The translations under genes and the position numbers were made by a program. Below are positions 16,343 through 25,194 of a stretch of DNA of 27,354 nt, piece after piece. This DNA is from an uncultured Bacteroidales bacterium (lineage in GTDB: Bacteria > Bacteroidota > Bacteroidia > Bacteroidales > WCHB1-69). Position 1 is the stretch's first letter, and each line of letters opens with the position of its first letter. The notes beneath the pieces were generated by a model. That model did not search any database and was not told the DNA's origin. It worked only from the letters and a program-made list of their open reading frames with translations. The stretch covers positions 1-27,354 of the forward strand of contig CALECM010000085.1 in NCBI GenBank assembly GCA_937949745.1. Direction: 5' to 3'.

Positions 16343-17767
16343 ATGAAAAAAATAGCATTCTTATTAGCAGCCGTGCTCCTCATTTTCAGCTCATGCAAAA
16401 ATAACGATGGGCAATTAATAGGAGTTAAAGACCGCCCGGGGGTCTTGAATACGAATCCTTACGGAATGGTATATATACCTGCAGGCCACTATCTGATGGG
16501 AGCCAGTGACCAGGATGTTCCGTTTGCCCTGACTAACCAGGCGAAGAATGTTAGTATCACCGCATTCTGGATGGATGAAACGGAAATCACCAACAATGAA
16601 TACCGTCAGTTCGTATATTGGGTACGGGATTCTATTGCCCATACATTACTGGCTGAAGCCGAAATTACAGATGTGGAAAAATACGGCCACTTCCTGAAAT
16701 ATACCAAAGGGGAAAATGAAGGTGAAGTGATCGATCCCCCTCTTATTAACTGGAAAGAAAAAATTCCGTGGGACTCCGATAATGAAGAGGTTCAGGCTGC
16801 ATTAAGTCCGCTTTTCAATAAAGTAAATACCCGTTTCTATTATTACCGTCCCCACTCCTTCAATACTTCCATGCTCAATTTCGAATACTGGCAATATGAC
16901 CTTCGCAACTACCGTGATCCGCAAAATCCGGAATATTATGGCGCAGCCACAAAAGAAGGACCGGAAGCGGGAAGCGACCTGGGTGGTTTGTATGCCAATC
17001 GTCCCAGCAGTTTGGGACAGGGTTCCGAAAGATTTATACGTCGTGAGGTTGTGAATATTTATCCGGATACATTATGCTGGATCCACGATTTTACTTATTC
17101 CTATAACGAAGATATGGCTCTAAGCTATTTTTCACATCCTGATTATGACCACTATCCGGTAGTAGGCGTAAGCTGGGTACAGGCTAAGGCTTTTACTTAC
17201 TGGAGGACCATGTTGAGAAGTTCATGGCTTAGGGATAAAGGATATACTCATGAAAACGAATTCAGGTTACCTACGGAAGCACAGTGGGAGTGGGCGGCAA
17301 GAGGCGACAACGCAGCTTCTCCCTATCCATGGAGCGGACCTTATACTTCTAACCAGAACGGTTGTTTTTTGAGCAACTTTAAACCTCAGCGTGGAAATTA
17401 CGTGGCTGACGGCTATATTTACCCGGGTATCGTAGGACATTATCATCCGAATGACTTCGGTCTTTTCGATATGAGCGGGAATGTGGCTGAATGGTGTGAA
17501 GATGCCTTCGACAAATCCGCTACTAATTTTACCCATGACCTGAATCCTTATTATATATACTATGCGAAAAAAACAGATTCGCCTGCTAAAAAGAGAAAAG
17601 TGATCAGGGGCGGATCATGGAAAGATATCAGCTTCTATACTACAGTTGCTGCTAAAACTTATGAATATCAGGACACATGTAAATCTTATATCGGTTTCCG
17701 TTGTGTACAGGGATATATCGGCCGTGACAGGGGCGACAATGTTAACAAAGCTTCACATGTTTACTAG
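16343..17767 (+). CDS. gldK: T9SS ring lipoprotein GldK/PorK
   Basis: A 474-residue lipoprotein (MKKIAFLLAAVLLIFSSC, Cys18). The mature part has the formylglycine-generating-enzyme/sulfatase-modifying fold typical of GldK: MVYIPAGHYLMGASDQD, FWMDETEITNNEYRQFV, PVVGVSWVQAKAFTYWR, RLPTEAQWEWAARG, FDMSGNVAEWCEDAF and KVIRGGSWKD near the end, with IGFRCVQG. In this family the fold is structural: GldK and GldN form a large periplasmic ring attached to the outer membrane, beneath the translocon. The gene follows porP after 55 nt with no promoter-like sequence, so it is in the same operon. Confidence 0.96.
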   Translation: MKKIAFLLAAVLLIFSSCKNNDGQLIGVKDRPGVLNTNPYGMVYIPAGHYLMGASDQDVPFALTNQAKNVSITAFWMDETEITNNEYRQFVYWVRDSIAHTLLAEAEITDVEKYGHFLKYTKGENEGEVIDPPLINWKEKIPWDSDNEEVQAALSPLFNKVNTRFYYYRPHSFNTSMLNFEYWQYDLRNYRDPQNPEYYGAATKEGPEAGSDLGGLYANRPSSLGQGSERFIRREVVNIYPDTLCWIHDFTYSYNEDMALSYFSHPDYDHYPVVGVSWVQAKAFTYWRTMLRSSWLRDKGYTHENEFRLPTEAQWEWAARGDNAASPYPWSGPYTSNQNGCFLSNFKPQRGNYVADGYIYPGIVGHYHPNDFGLFDMSGNVAEWCEDAFDKSATNFTHDLNPYYIYYAKKTDSPAKKRKVIRGGSWKDISFYTTVAAKTYEYQDTCKSYIGFRCVQGYIGRDRGDNVNKASHVY

Positions 17768-17833
17768 ATTTTAGATTCATTTTTTAATTCAATAAACCAA
17801 AAATCATTAACCAAATTAAACAAATTAAAAACT

Positions 17834-18718
17834 ATGGGACTTAACAAAATTGTTAGAAGTAAGGGCTATAAAAATTTTATGGCAAAATTGTACGGTATAG
17901 GCGCTTCTCTGGTAATTCTCGGTGCACTTTTCAAGATCACGCACATCAAAGGCGCAAACCTGATGCTGATGATAGGTATGATCACCGAAGCACTCATCTT
18001 CTTCTTCTCCGCATTCGAACCGTTACATGTGGAATATAACTGGGCTTTGGTATATCCTGAACTGGCCCTTGGCGATGAAGACCATGAAGTTCCCGCAAAA
18101 AGGGAAAGGAAAAAAGCCATTCCTACCGGTACAGCCACCCAGCAATTGGACAAAATGTTAGAAGAAGCCAAAATAGGACCTGAACTTATTGAAAGCTTAG
18201 CAACCGGAATGCGTAACCTAAGCGAAAACGCAAGAAAATTATCCGGCGTTGCGGATGCCACCGTAGCAACGGACAATTATGCGAATTATCTTACACAGGC
18301 TGCCGAGTCTGTTCGTAATCTTTCTCTGCAATACGATAAAACAGCAGATGCGTTGTCTAAAGACACCAATATTTCTGAAAGTTATTTGGAAAATGTTCAA
18401 AAAGCCAGCGATGCTGTCGGAAACCTGGCCACCATCTATGAGCAAACAACCAAATCTTTGCAAACCGATACAGGATCTTATAACGATCAATTAAACAAAC
18501 TTAACCAGAATCTCACTTCTATCAATACGATTTATGAGATGCAGGCTAAGAACTCCCAGGTGATCATGGATAATTTCCAGCTTATTGAAGAAAATGTAAA
18601 ATCTTCAGCTGAAAATACATTGAAATATAGGGAAGAACTGGATAAATTAACCAAAAATATAGCCCAGCTCAGCAATGTATACGGAAATATGGTTGCAGCG
18701 ATGAACCTGTCCAAATAA
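17834..18718 (+). CDS. gldL: T9SS motor inner-membrane protein GldL/PorL
   Basis: A 294-residue protein with two N-terminal transmembrane helices (about residues 17-35 and 41-60) and a long cytoplasmic coiled-coil tail rich in Asn, Ser and Leu. GldL forms a pentamer around a GldM dimer and couples the proton motive force to rotation. The signature residues are intact: KITH (Lys34, His37) after the first helix, TEALIF with the key membrane Glu at 52 (counterpart of Glu49 in Flavobacterium johnsoniae), and AFEP with Glu62. The 66-nt leader is A-rich without an SD sequence, as is usual in this phylum. Confidence 0.96.
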   Translation: MGLNKIVRSKGYKNFMAKLYGIGASLVILGALFKITHIKGANLMLMIGMITEALIFFFSAFEPLHVEYNWALVYPELALGDEDHEVPAKRERKKAIPTGTATQQLDKMLEEAKIGPELIESLATGMRNLSENARKLSGVADATVATDNYANYLTQAAESVRNLSLQYDKTADALSKDTNISESYLENVQKASDAVGNLATIYEQTTKSLQTDTGSYNDQLNKLNQNLTSINTIYEMQAKNSQVIMDNFQLIEENVKSSAENTLKYREELDKLTKNIAQLSNVYGNMVAAMNLSK

Positions 18719-18759
18719 ACCAAATCAAATCATTAACTAATAAAACATAATAAATAACT

Positions 18760-20376
18760 ATGGGCGCAACAAATTGTCCGGAAACCCCCCGGCAGCGAAT
18801 GATTGGGATGATGTATCTGGTACTTACGGCTATGTTGGCGTTGAATGTATCGAAAGACATCCTGGATGCGTTCGTTGTGGTAGACGAAACATTGGTGACC
18901 TCAAATAATAATACGATGACTACACTTTCCTCCGATTATTCTTACCTGCAACAGCAGGAAGCCCTTTTCGGAAAGGAAAAAGTGGGAAATGCTTTAAGCC
19001 AGGCTGATCAGTTAAAAAAATTAAGCGATGACCTGGTAGATTATATCAATACGACAAAAGAAGATCTTTTAAATGCTGCGGACGATTCACACCTGACTCC
19101 TGACGGGCAACCTAAAACCGCGAAGGACATTGTGAGTAAAGATGATTACAGCAAACCTTCAAATTTCTTTATTACGGAAGGACGTGCCACCGAATTGAAA
19201 AATAAGATACTGGCTTATAAAAACCAGATTATCCAATTCGTACCGCAGGCTAACCGTAGTACTTATGAAGCTGCGATCGGACTGGATGTGAACGGCACTT
19301 ACTATAATAACGACGGGCAGGAAGAAAGCTGGGAAACCCATAACTTCGACCATGTCATCCTGATCGCATGTTACACTTTATTAAATAAAACCGCGGGCGA
19401 AGTAAGGAATGCGGAATCAATGGTTTTGAAACAGATTATCGGATCCATTGGAGCGGAAGACTATAAGTTTGATATGGTACAGGGTAGAGCTATACCGAAA
19501 AGCCAGATGGTATTTGCAGGCGACAGTTATGAAGCCGACATTATCGTGGCTGCCTACGATTCAAAAGTAGCTCCGGAAGTATATTACAAAATGGGAGTGG
19601 ACACACTGACCGATGACCAGATAAGTTCTGCGACGAGACTGGACGGAGAAGACGGAATGGCTAAATTAAGATTGGCAACTTCAACAGTCGGAGACCAGAA
19701 ATACGCGGGTGTGATCAGAGTAAAAAGACCTGACGGAACACCTATGTCTTACGGTTTCAGCGATCGTTACACTGTAATACGTCCTTCCGCAACAGTAGCT
19801 GCCGAAAAGATGAACGTATTATATTCCGGAATCGACAACCCGTTATCGGTTTCAGCACCGGTAGCACCTGAAAAACTAAGACTCTCCATCCCCGGATGTA
19901 ATGTAACCAGCACAGGTGGCGGAAAATACAATGTTACCGTACCTTCCAGCATGATCAATAGACCTGTTACGGCTACGGTTAGCGCTGAGATGTCAGGAAA
20001 GGCACAGACTATGGGTTCAACCGAATTCCGTGTAAAAGCAGTTCCTAATCCGCAGGCTTACCTGGGTGCCAATATCCAGGGCGGAAGAAAAACCAAAGGT
20101 GAATTAACCTCCGCTGCCAATAACTTTATTACGGCGCAAATGGGTAGGGACTTTGTATATGACCTCAGGTGGACCATCAAATCTTATCAGGCAATTTTCA
20201 CGATAAGAGGAGTAGAAGATCCGCCGGTAACCATTTCAGGAAACCGTTTCAGTGATGAAGTAATTAGAAAGATCAATTCTTCTCCTTCAGGAACAGTAGT
20301 AACTTTTACCAATATTAAAGCTACTTCTACCGCCGGAGAAAGGGTACTCAATGAAATTACCATCAGAATTCGTTAA
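18760..20376 (+). CDS. gldM: T9SS motor protein GldM/PorM
   Basis: A 538-residue protein. The N-terminus PETPRQRMIGMMYLVLTAML contains the single transmembrane helix (about residues 13-32), then LNVSKDILDAFVVVDETL. A long helical domain follows to about residue 220, then immunoglobulin-like periplasmic domains with AAEKMNVLYSGIDNPLSVSA, VTSTGGGKYNVT, and a C-terminal domain ending in LNEITIRIR. GldM dimers span the periplasm and pass torque from GldL to the GldK/GldN ring. The length is close to the characterised homologues (a little over 500 residues). The gene starts 41 nt after gldL. Confidence 0.96.
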   Translation: MGATNCPETPRQRMIGMMYLVLTAMLALNVSKDILDAFVVVDETLVTSNNNTMTTLSSDYSYLQQQEALFGKEKVGNALSQADQLKKLSDDLVDYINTTKEDLLNAADDSHLTPDGQPKTAKDIVSKDDYSKPSNFFITEGRATELKNKILAYKNQIIQFVPQANRSTYEAAIGLDVNGTYYNNDGQEESWETHNFDHVILIACYTLLNKTAGEVRNAESMVLKQIIGSIGAEDYKFDMVQGRAIPKSQMVFAGDSYEADIIVAAYDSKVAPEVYYKMGVDTLTDDQISSATRLDGEDGMAKLRLATSTVGDQKYAGVIRVKRPDGTPMSYGFSDRYTVIRPSATVAAEKMNVLYSGIDNPLSVSAPVAPEKLRLSIPGCNVTSTGGGKYNVTVPSSMINRPVTATVSAEMSGKAQTMGSTEFRVKAVPNPQAYLGANIQGGRKTKGELTSAANNFITAQMGRDFVYDLRWTIKSYQAIFTIRGVEDPPVTISGNRFSDEVIRKINSSPSGTVVTFTNIKATSTAGERVLNEITIRIR

Positions 20377-20399
20377 AAACTTTATATAAATATTCAGTC

Positions 20400-21332
20400 A
20401 TGAAAAAATTCAGTCTTTTAATCGCAATCTTATCGGCCGGTCTGTTTACCTATGCCCAAGAAGACGGAAGCACTTTGGAACAACCGGTGCGCACACCTGT
20501 GGAATTCCCCTGGGTTCAGGAAGACGTGGGCGATTTTTCCGATCCTGTGCAATATGTACATCAACGGCAAAACGATGTTATGTATTCCTTCACGATCTGG
20601 CGGACGATCGATTTGCGGGAAAAGATGAATCATCCGCTCTATTTTCCCGTTGACAGAAGAGGTACATGGAGAAGTTTGGGACAAGTGATCCTGGATGCCG
20701 TAGATGCGAGAAATCCGGAAAACGAGAATGCCCTCCCACTCTATTATGATGAATTCTGTACCAACCCGATCCCGAGAGAGAATATCCTGAGTGTTTTATC
20801 GCACAGTTATTCAACCGAACAGATCGACCCCGACACTTACGAAGTGATCGGAAGTATTGATGTTGTGAATGAACATGCCGCTTCTGAAATATTGTTCTAC
20901 AATGTTAAAGAAGTATGGTTCTTCGATAAACAACGTTCCGTACAGGATGTAAGGATACTTGAAATAGAACCCATGATTGAATACGAAAGACCTACTAACC
21001 AGTCCTACGACCAGCCGGTGACCGATTTCGAAGAGGAGGAAGTACGTGCTGCAACTTCGATCAAAAGGGTGGGTTACATATATTACAACGAATTACGACC
21101 TTTCCTCGCTCAACAGGAAGTATATAATGTAAAAAATAATTCCCAGAGGATATCATTGGATGATTGTATTACATGGAAAAGACAATTCAACAGTTATATT
21201 ATCGCGGAAGGAAATCCTTACGGCGATCGTCAGATCCAGGAATATATCACCAATGCACGTGACCAAAGGATCGAATCGGAAAATATTACCAACAAGATCC
21301 GTGTGATGGAGCACGACTTATGGGAATTCTAA
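20400..21332 (+). CDS. gldN: T9SS ring protein GldN/PorN
   Basis: A 310-residue secreted protein with signal peptide MKKFSLLIAILSAGLFTYA, cleaved before QED. Family features: VMYSFTIWRTIDLREKMNHP, FPVDRRGTWRSLGQVILDAV, a central YEVIGSIDVVNEHAASEIL followed by KEVWFFDKQRS, and the C-terminal part with IRVMEHDLWEF. GldN partners GldK in the periplasmic ring and contacts GldM. The gene begins 23 nt after gldM and is followed by a strong terminator, so it ends the operon. Confidence 0.95.
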   Translation: MKKFSLLIAILSAGLFTYAQEDGSTLEQPVRTPVEFPWVQEDVGDFSDPVQYVHQRQNDVMYSFTIWRTIDLREKMNHPLYFPVDRRGTWRSLGQVILDAVDARNPENENALPLYYDEFCTNPIPRENILSVLSHSYSTEQIDPDTYEVIGSIDVVNEHAASEILFYNVKEVWFFDKQRSVQDVRILEIEPMIEYERPTNQSYDQPVTDFEEEEVRAATSIKRVGYIYYNELRPFLAQQEVYNVKNNSQRISLDDCITWKRQFNSYIIAEGNPYGDRQIQEYITNARDQRIESENITNKIRVMEHDLWEF

Positions 21333-21351
21333 TAGATTACTTAAAAAAATT

Positions 21352-21376
21352 AAGGGGCGATACCGCCCCTTTTTTA
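21352..21376. terminator. Strong intrinsic terminator after gldN
   Basis: AAGGGGCG (21352-21359) and CGCCCCTT (21364-21371) form a perfect 8-bp GC-rich stem with a 4-nt loop (ATAC), followed by a T-run to 21375. It sits 20 nt after the gldN stop. The convergent mgsA gene ends at 21396, and A's upstream of the stem (21343-21349) give a weaker T-run on the other strand, so it may work in both directions. Confidence 0.88.
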
Positions 21377-21395
21377 TGTCCGAAAAAATTCTTGA

Positions 21396-21866
21396 TTACT
21401 TTAGATTCCTGCTGATATAGTCGGAATAATCGTAAATTTTGGATTTATAAGTATGATCTTCGAATAACGGAGATGAAATAATAAAATCGGCCGTGGACCG
21501 ACATGAAGCAGTAGGGATATTATACAATACGGTAATTCGTAATAAAGCTTTCACATCCACGTCATGGGGTTGTTGGGTCATAGGATCCCAAAAGAAAAAC
21601 ATCATGTCTATTTTCCCCTCTGCGATCATCGCTCCCACCTGCTGATCCCCTCCTAACGGTCCTGATTTTAATTTAAGGACATGAATATAATCGCGGCTCA
21701 CCTTTTCAACGCCCCGGTTGATCTCTTCCTCCACTAATCTTCCGGTTGTCCCGGTCGAAACCAGTTTGTGCCGTTTAAGTTTTCCTTTGTTAAAAGCCAC
21801 CCATTCAGCAAGATCGTCTTTGCAGTTATCGTGGGCAACCAAACCGATCGTATATATTTCTTTCAT
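21396..21866 (-). CDS. mgsA: Methylglyoxal synthase
   Basis: A 156-residue cytosolic enzyme turning dihydroxyacetone phosphate into methylglyoxal and phosphate, a bypass relieving sugar-phosphate overload. Motifs: IGLVAHDNCKDDL at the N-terminus, STGTTGR (phosphate binding), KSGPLGGDQQVG with the catalytic Asp, FFFWDPMTQQPHDVDVKALL, and NIPTASCRSTADFII near the end. The length is normal. It is transcribed alone, convergent with the T9SS operon, from a region with two tandem -7-like octamers. Confidence 0.96.
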   Translation of the reverse strand: MKEIYTIGLVAHDNCKDDLAEWVAFNKGKLKRHKLVSTGTTGRLVEEEINRGVEKVSRDYIHVLKLKSGPLGGDQQVGAMIAEGKIDMMFFFWDPMTQQPHDVDVKALLRITVLYNIPTASCRSTADFIISSPLFEDHTYKSKIYDYSDYISRNLK

Positions 21867-21901
21867 TATTTTACTTGAATATTTATAGGACTCATTTAGT
21901 G

Positions 21902-21933
21902 CAAAAATACAAAAATAAAAGCTAAATAAACAA
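21902..21933 (-). promoter_or_regulatory. Promoter of mgsA with tandem -7-like octamers
   Basis: On the minus strand TATTTTTG occurs twice head to tail (21917-21910 and 21909-21902), the nearer one 35 nt before the ATG. A TTG at 21933-21931 lies 21 nt upstream of the nearer octamer. The rest of the 233-nt gap to yebC holds the divergent yebC promoter and a 7-bp AT-rich inverted repeat (TTTTAAG 21950-21956, CTTAAAA 21962-21968); I see no other gene. Confidence 0.5.
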
Positions 21934-22054
21934 TAATAAAAGTTATGGGTTTTAAGATTTTCTTAAAAGAAAACTTCGATTGTATTAATATCGCAAAAGG
22001 CCATAAAAATCGTTTGAAAATAATGAAACACAGGTGAGAAAAAATAAAAAATGT

Positions 22055-22062
22055 TATTTTTG
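22055..22062 (+). promoter_or_regulatory. Putative -7 element TATTTTTG for the yebC operon
   Basis: TATTTTTGCA lies 37 nt before the yebC ATG. A TTTG at 22013-22016 is too far upstream to serve as a normal -33 box, so only the -7 element is supported. Confidence 0.45.
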
Positions 22063-22099
22063 CAACTATTCTTTATAAAACTCAAATCGATATAAAATT

Positions 22100-22816
22100 A
22101 TGGGAAGAGCATTTGAATTTAGAAAAGCGAGAAAATTTAAACGTTGGGGTAATATGGCGAAAACCTTTACCCGGCTGGGTAGGGAAATAACCATGGCTGC
22201 TAAAGCAGGAGGAATAGATCCGAGTACGAATGCCAAACTAAGATTGCTCATACAGAATGCACGGCACGAGAATATGCCCAAAGAGAACGTGGAAAGAGCG
22301 ATCAAGCGGGCTTCCGAAAAAGATACCAGCGACTATAAAGAAGTGGTATACGAAGCATACGGACCTCATGGGATCGCTATTTTGATAGAAGCGGCCACCG
22401 ATAATAATCAGCGCACTGTGGCCAATGTAAGGAGCTATTTTAATAAATTGGGAGGAGCGTTGGGCACAACAGGAATGCTCGATTTTATTTTCGACAGGAA
22501 ATGTAGTTTTACCGTAGCCAAAAAAGAAGGAATAGACGTGGAAGAAATGGAACTGGAATTAATTGATTATGGCGCGGATGAACTTTTTGAAGATGAGGAC
22601 GGTATTTCAATCTTTGCCGATTTTCAAAATTTCGGTCCCATCCAAAAATATTTGGAAGACAACAATTATGAGATAAAATCTTTCAAATTCGAACGTATCC
22701 CCAACGATATGAAATCCCTTGACCCTGACCAAAGGGAGGAAGTGGAGAAATTATTGGAAAAAATTGAAGAAGATGACGATGTTACCAATGTATTTCATAA
22801 TATGGTAATGGAATAA
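22100..22816 (+). CDS. yebC: YebC/TACO1 family protein
   Basis: A 238-residue protein of normal length. Landmarks: MGRAFEFRKARKFKRWGNMA with the following KTFTRLGREI, AAKAGGIDPSTNAKLRLLI, the signature NMPKENVERAIKRA, YEAYGPHGIAILIEAATDN, NRTVANVRS-like NQRTVANVRSYF, and GALGTTGMLDFIF. The C-terminus is acidic (EKIEEDDDVTN). The family was long annotated as a DNA-binding regulator (PmpR); more recent work on YebC and mitochondrial TACO1 supports a translation role in relieving stalling at proline-rich stretches. First gene of an operon with a pRiA4b-ORF3-like gene, miaA and tcdA; the translation-linked neighbours fit the second view. Confidence 0.94.
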   Translation: MGRAFEFRKARKFKRWGNMAKTFTRLGREITMAAKAGGIDPSTNAKLRLLIQNARHENMPKENVERAIKRASEKDTSDYKEVVYEAYGPHGIAILIEAATDNNQRTVANVRSYFNKLGGALGTTGMLDFIFDRKCSFTVAKKEGIDVEEMELELIDYGADELFEDEDGISIFADFQNFGPIQKYLEDNNYEIKSFKFERIPNDMKSLDPDQREEVEKLLEKIEEDDDVTNVFHNMVME

Positions 22817-22834
22817 ATGCTAAAATAAACTGCC

Positions 22835-23428
22835 ATGTATTATTATAAATTCAGGATTTATTACGATGAAGTCGAGGATTTTGTGAGAGATATTGAAATC
22901 CTATCCACCGACAATTTCCAATCGTTCCATGATATTCTTTATTCTTCGGTCGGATTAAAAGGAAATGAATTGGCCTCCTTTTTTATCTGTGATGTAAAAT
23001 GGAATAAGCAAAAAGAGATCACCCTTATCGATATGGGAGATGAAACGGTGACGGATGTTCCGGAATATACCGAAGAAGACGACCACGCAACCAAGTCCAA
23101 TATCCCGAAAAGTGTAATGCAGGATTCGGCATTAAAAGATTATATTGAAGACCCTCACCAGCATTTGATCTATGAGTACGATTTTTTAAATCCCAAGATC
23201 TTTTATATCGAATTGATGAAGATATTACCGGTGAAAGAAGGAGTGCAATACCCGAGATGCAGTTACAGCGTCAAAGAATTGCCAAAAGAAGTTGCCCCGG
23301 TAAACATTCCCAATCCCGAAGACGAGTATTCGGAAGAATATGATGATGATTATGACTTTCAGGACGGATACAATGACGAAGATCAGGTGGACTTAAATAG
23401 CATCGAAGATTTCAGCCATGATTTTTAG
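22835..23428 (+). CDS. Plasmid pRiA4b ORF-3-like domain protein with acidic tail
   Basis: A 197-residue cytoplasmic protein. The first 75 residues (YYYKFRIYYDEVEDFVRDIE, FQSFHDILYSSVG, ASFFICDVKWNKQKEITL) resemble the pRiA4b ORF-3 (TnpR-like passenger) domain, though truncated relative to long members. The last third is strongly acidic, with clusters such as EDEYSEEYDDDYDF and NDEDQVDL. The biochemical role is unknown. It starts 18 nt after yebC and ends 14 nt before miaA, so the three are surely co-transcribed. Despite the plasmid-derived family name there is no sign of a mobile element here. Confidence 0.7.
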   Translation: MYYYKFRIYYDEVEDFVRDIEILSTDNFQSFHDILYSSVGLKGNELASFFICDVKWNKQKEITLIDMGDETVTDVPEYTEEDDHATKSNIPKSVMQDSALKDYIEDPHQHLIYEYDFLNPKIFYIELMKILPVKEGVQYPRCSYSVKELPKEVAPVNIPNPEDEYSEEYDDDYDFQDGYNDEDQVDLNSIEDFSHDF

Positions 23429-23442
23429 ATACGATACCCTTC

Positions 23443-24363
23443 ATGGATGAGTCGTTATTTTCCCTGCCCAGTATTCCGTCGAATCCTTCTAAACCGCTGT
23501 TAGTGGTAATTACGGGACCTACTGCTGTGGGGAAAACGGAACTTACTCTTGATCTGGCGCAAAAACTATCCACTTCCGTAATTTCAGCCGATTCCCGTCA
23601 ATTTTATAAAGAAATGCGTATCGGCACCGCCCGGCCGCTGGAAAGTGAACTGAAAAATGTTCCCCATTATTTTCTAGGACACCTGTCCGTTACGGACTAT
23701 TATAGCGTATCCAGATTCGAACAGGATGTACTTTCCCTTTTACCTGCTCTTTTCAAAAAAAATCCTGTGGTGATCATGACCGGTGGCAGCGGACTCTATA
23801 TTGATGCGGTTTGTAAGGGAATTGACGAATTACCTGATCCGGATCCGCTTGTTCGAGAAAGGGTAATCAATCTATATAAAACGGAAGGTATAAACTCCTT
23901 AAGGCTCCAATTAAAACGCCTGGATCCCGTTTACTATGAACAGACGGATATTGCAAACCATAAACGGCTCATCAGGGCTTTAGAAGTTTGTATCCAAACC
24001 GGGAAACCAATTTCACAGCTTTTAAAAAACCAGGGGAAGGAAAGGGATTTCGATATTTTGAAATACTGCCTGACCCGTCCCAGGCCAATACTTTTTTCCC
24101 GGATCAATGAAAGGGTTGATAAAATGATGGAAGAAGGATTATTGGAAGAAACAAGAAGCCTTTTGGCTTATAAAGGATTGAATGCCCTGAATACGGTAGG
24201 TTATAAAGAACTTTTCGAATACCTTGACGGGAAAAATACCTTAGAGAATGCGGTCTGCGAGATTAAAACCCATACACGGCGATACGCCAAAAGGCAAATG
24301 ACCTGGTTCAAAAGAACCGGTGATTACCATGAAATTGAACTTAAAACCGAAATCGATGAATAA
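23443..24363 (+). CDS. miaA: tRNA dimethylallyltransferase
   Basis: A 306-residue enzyme that transfers a dimethylallyl group to N6 of A37 in tRNAs reading UNN codons (i6A). Motifs: P-loop GPTAVGKT (residues 25-32), ADSRQFYKEMRIGTA (catalytic and tRNA-binding region), MTGGSGLYIDAV, ANHKRLIRALEV, VGYKELFEYLDG and RRYAKRQMTWFKR at the end. The start at 23443 places about 18 residues before the first strand, normal for the family. The 3' end overlaps tcdA by 8 nt, suggesting translational coupling. Confidence 0.96.
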   Translation: MDESLFSLPSIPSNPSKPLLVVITGPTAVGKTELTLDLAQKLSTSVISADSRQFYKEMRIGTARPLESELKNVPHYFLGHLSVTDYYSVSRFEQDVLSLLPALFKKNPVVIMTGGSGLYIDAVCKGIDELPDPDPLVRERVINLYKTEGINSLRLQLKRLDPVYYEQTDIANHKRLIRALEVCIQTGKPISQLLKNQGKERDFDILKYCLTRPRPILFSRINERVDKMMEEGLLEETRSLLAYKGLNALNTVGYKELFEYLDGKNTLENAVCEIKTHTRRYAKRQMTWFKRTGDYHEIELKTEIDE

Positions 24364-25093
24364 CTGGCTCGAAAGGACGGAGCTGCTACTTGGCAGGAAA
24401 AAGTTGACTACTTTGCATAATAAACATGTTTTGATTGTAGGATTGGGAGGCGTGGGAGCCTATGCAGCGGAACAAATATGCCGGGCCGGCGTGGGAGAAA
24501 TGACCATCGTAGATGCGGATTATGTTGAGGAAACCAACCTTAACCGGCAACTACCTGCCTTAACCTCAACAATAGGTAAGGCCAAAACAGCCGTTATGGA
24601 AGAACGGTTAAAGTTAATTAATCCGGAACTAAAGCTGCACGTAATCCATGAATTTGTGAGGGATGAGGGTACGGAAAAATTATTAACCCTTTATCCGTAC
24701 GATTATGTGGTAGATGCGATCGATTCCCTTGCCCCAAAAGTATTTCTCATTTTTTCGGCCTTACAAAAAAATCTTAAAATCATCTCCGCGCTCGGTGCGG
24801 GCGGGAAAACAGATCCGGCAAGAGTACAGATTGCGGAAATTGAAAAGACTTACCAGTGCAAATTGGCCCACGCCTTGAGAAAGAGGCTTCATAGGCTGGG
24901 TGTACGCAGCGGATTCAAAGCTGTTTTCTCTCCGGAAATGGTTCCCGAATCAGCCGTAAGGATTGAGGAAAACCCGGCAATGAATAAACTGTCGACCGTA
25001 GGTACAATCTCTTATATGCCTGCTATTTTCGGTTGTTTTGCGGCTGCCCAGGTGATCCGGGAACTTGCGGGAATTACTGTAAATGAAGAATAA
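24356..25093 (+). CDS. tcdA: tRNA threonylcarbamoyladenosine dehydratase (TcdA, ThiF/E1-like)
   Basis: The protein has 245 residues from the ATG at 24356 (MNNWLERTELLLG), the usual family start; an in-frame GTG at 24320 would add 12 residues inside miaA and is less likely. Motifs: the Rossmann loop VGLGGVGAYAAEQ, DADYVEETNLNRQ (adenylation site), YDYVVDAIDSLAPK, ISALGAGGKTDPARV, and CKLAHALRKRL with a Cys near the expected position. TcdA uses ATP to cyclise t6A37 to ct6A37 in tRNAs reading ANN codons. The ThiF/MoeB family is broad, but length and motifs favour TcdA. The ATG lies within the last codons of miaA. Confidence 0.88.
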   Translation: MNNWLERTELLLGRKKLTTLHNKHVLIVGLGGVGAYAAEQICRAGVGEMTIVDADYVEETNLNRQLPALTSTIGKAKTAVMEERLKLINPELKLHVIHEFVRDEGTEKLLTLYPYDYVVDAIDSLAPKVFLIFSALQKNLKIISALGAGGKTDPARVQIAEIEKTYQCKLAHALRKRLHRLGVRSGFKAVFSPEMVPESAVRIEENPAMNKLSTVGTISYMPAIFGCFAAAQVIRELAGITVNEE

Positions 25094-25138
25094 AGATCAG
25101 TTTTGACTATCCAATCTTTCATATATCATTTTTTTTAT

Positions 25139-25146
25139 TATTTTTG
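25139..25146 (+). promoter_or_regulatory. Putative -7 element TATTTTTG for rpsF-rpsR-rplI
   Basis: TATTTTTGCA lies 48 nt before the rpsF ATG. No properly spaced -33 box is obvious. The gap from the tcdA stop to rpsF is 101 nt, so the ribosomal-protein operon probably has its own promoter. Confidence 0.5.
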
Positions 25147-25194
25147 CACCCCCTAAAAAGGGAGAACTAATTATTAATCAAAAAAGATTTTACA

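Noticed and set aside
22835..23428. Mobile element suggested by the pRiA4b/TnpR-like domain name
   Set aside because: No transposase, terminal repeats or target duplications nearby; the gene is embedded in a tight housekeeping operon.
24320..24355. GTG start for tcdA
   Set aside because: The extra 12 residues lie wholly within miaA and precede the conserved family start MNNWLERTELLLG.
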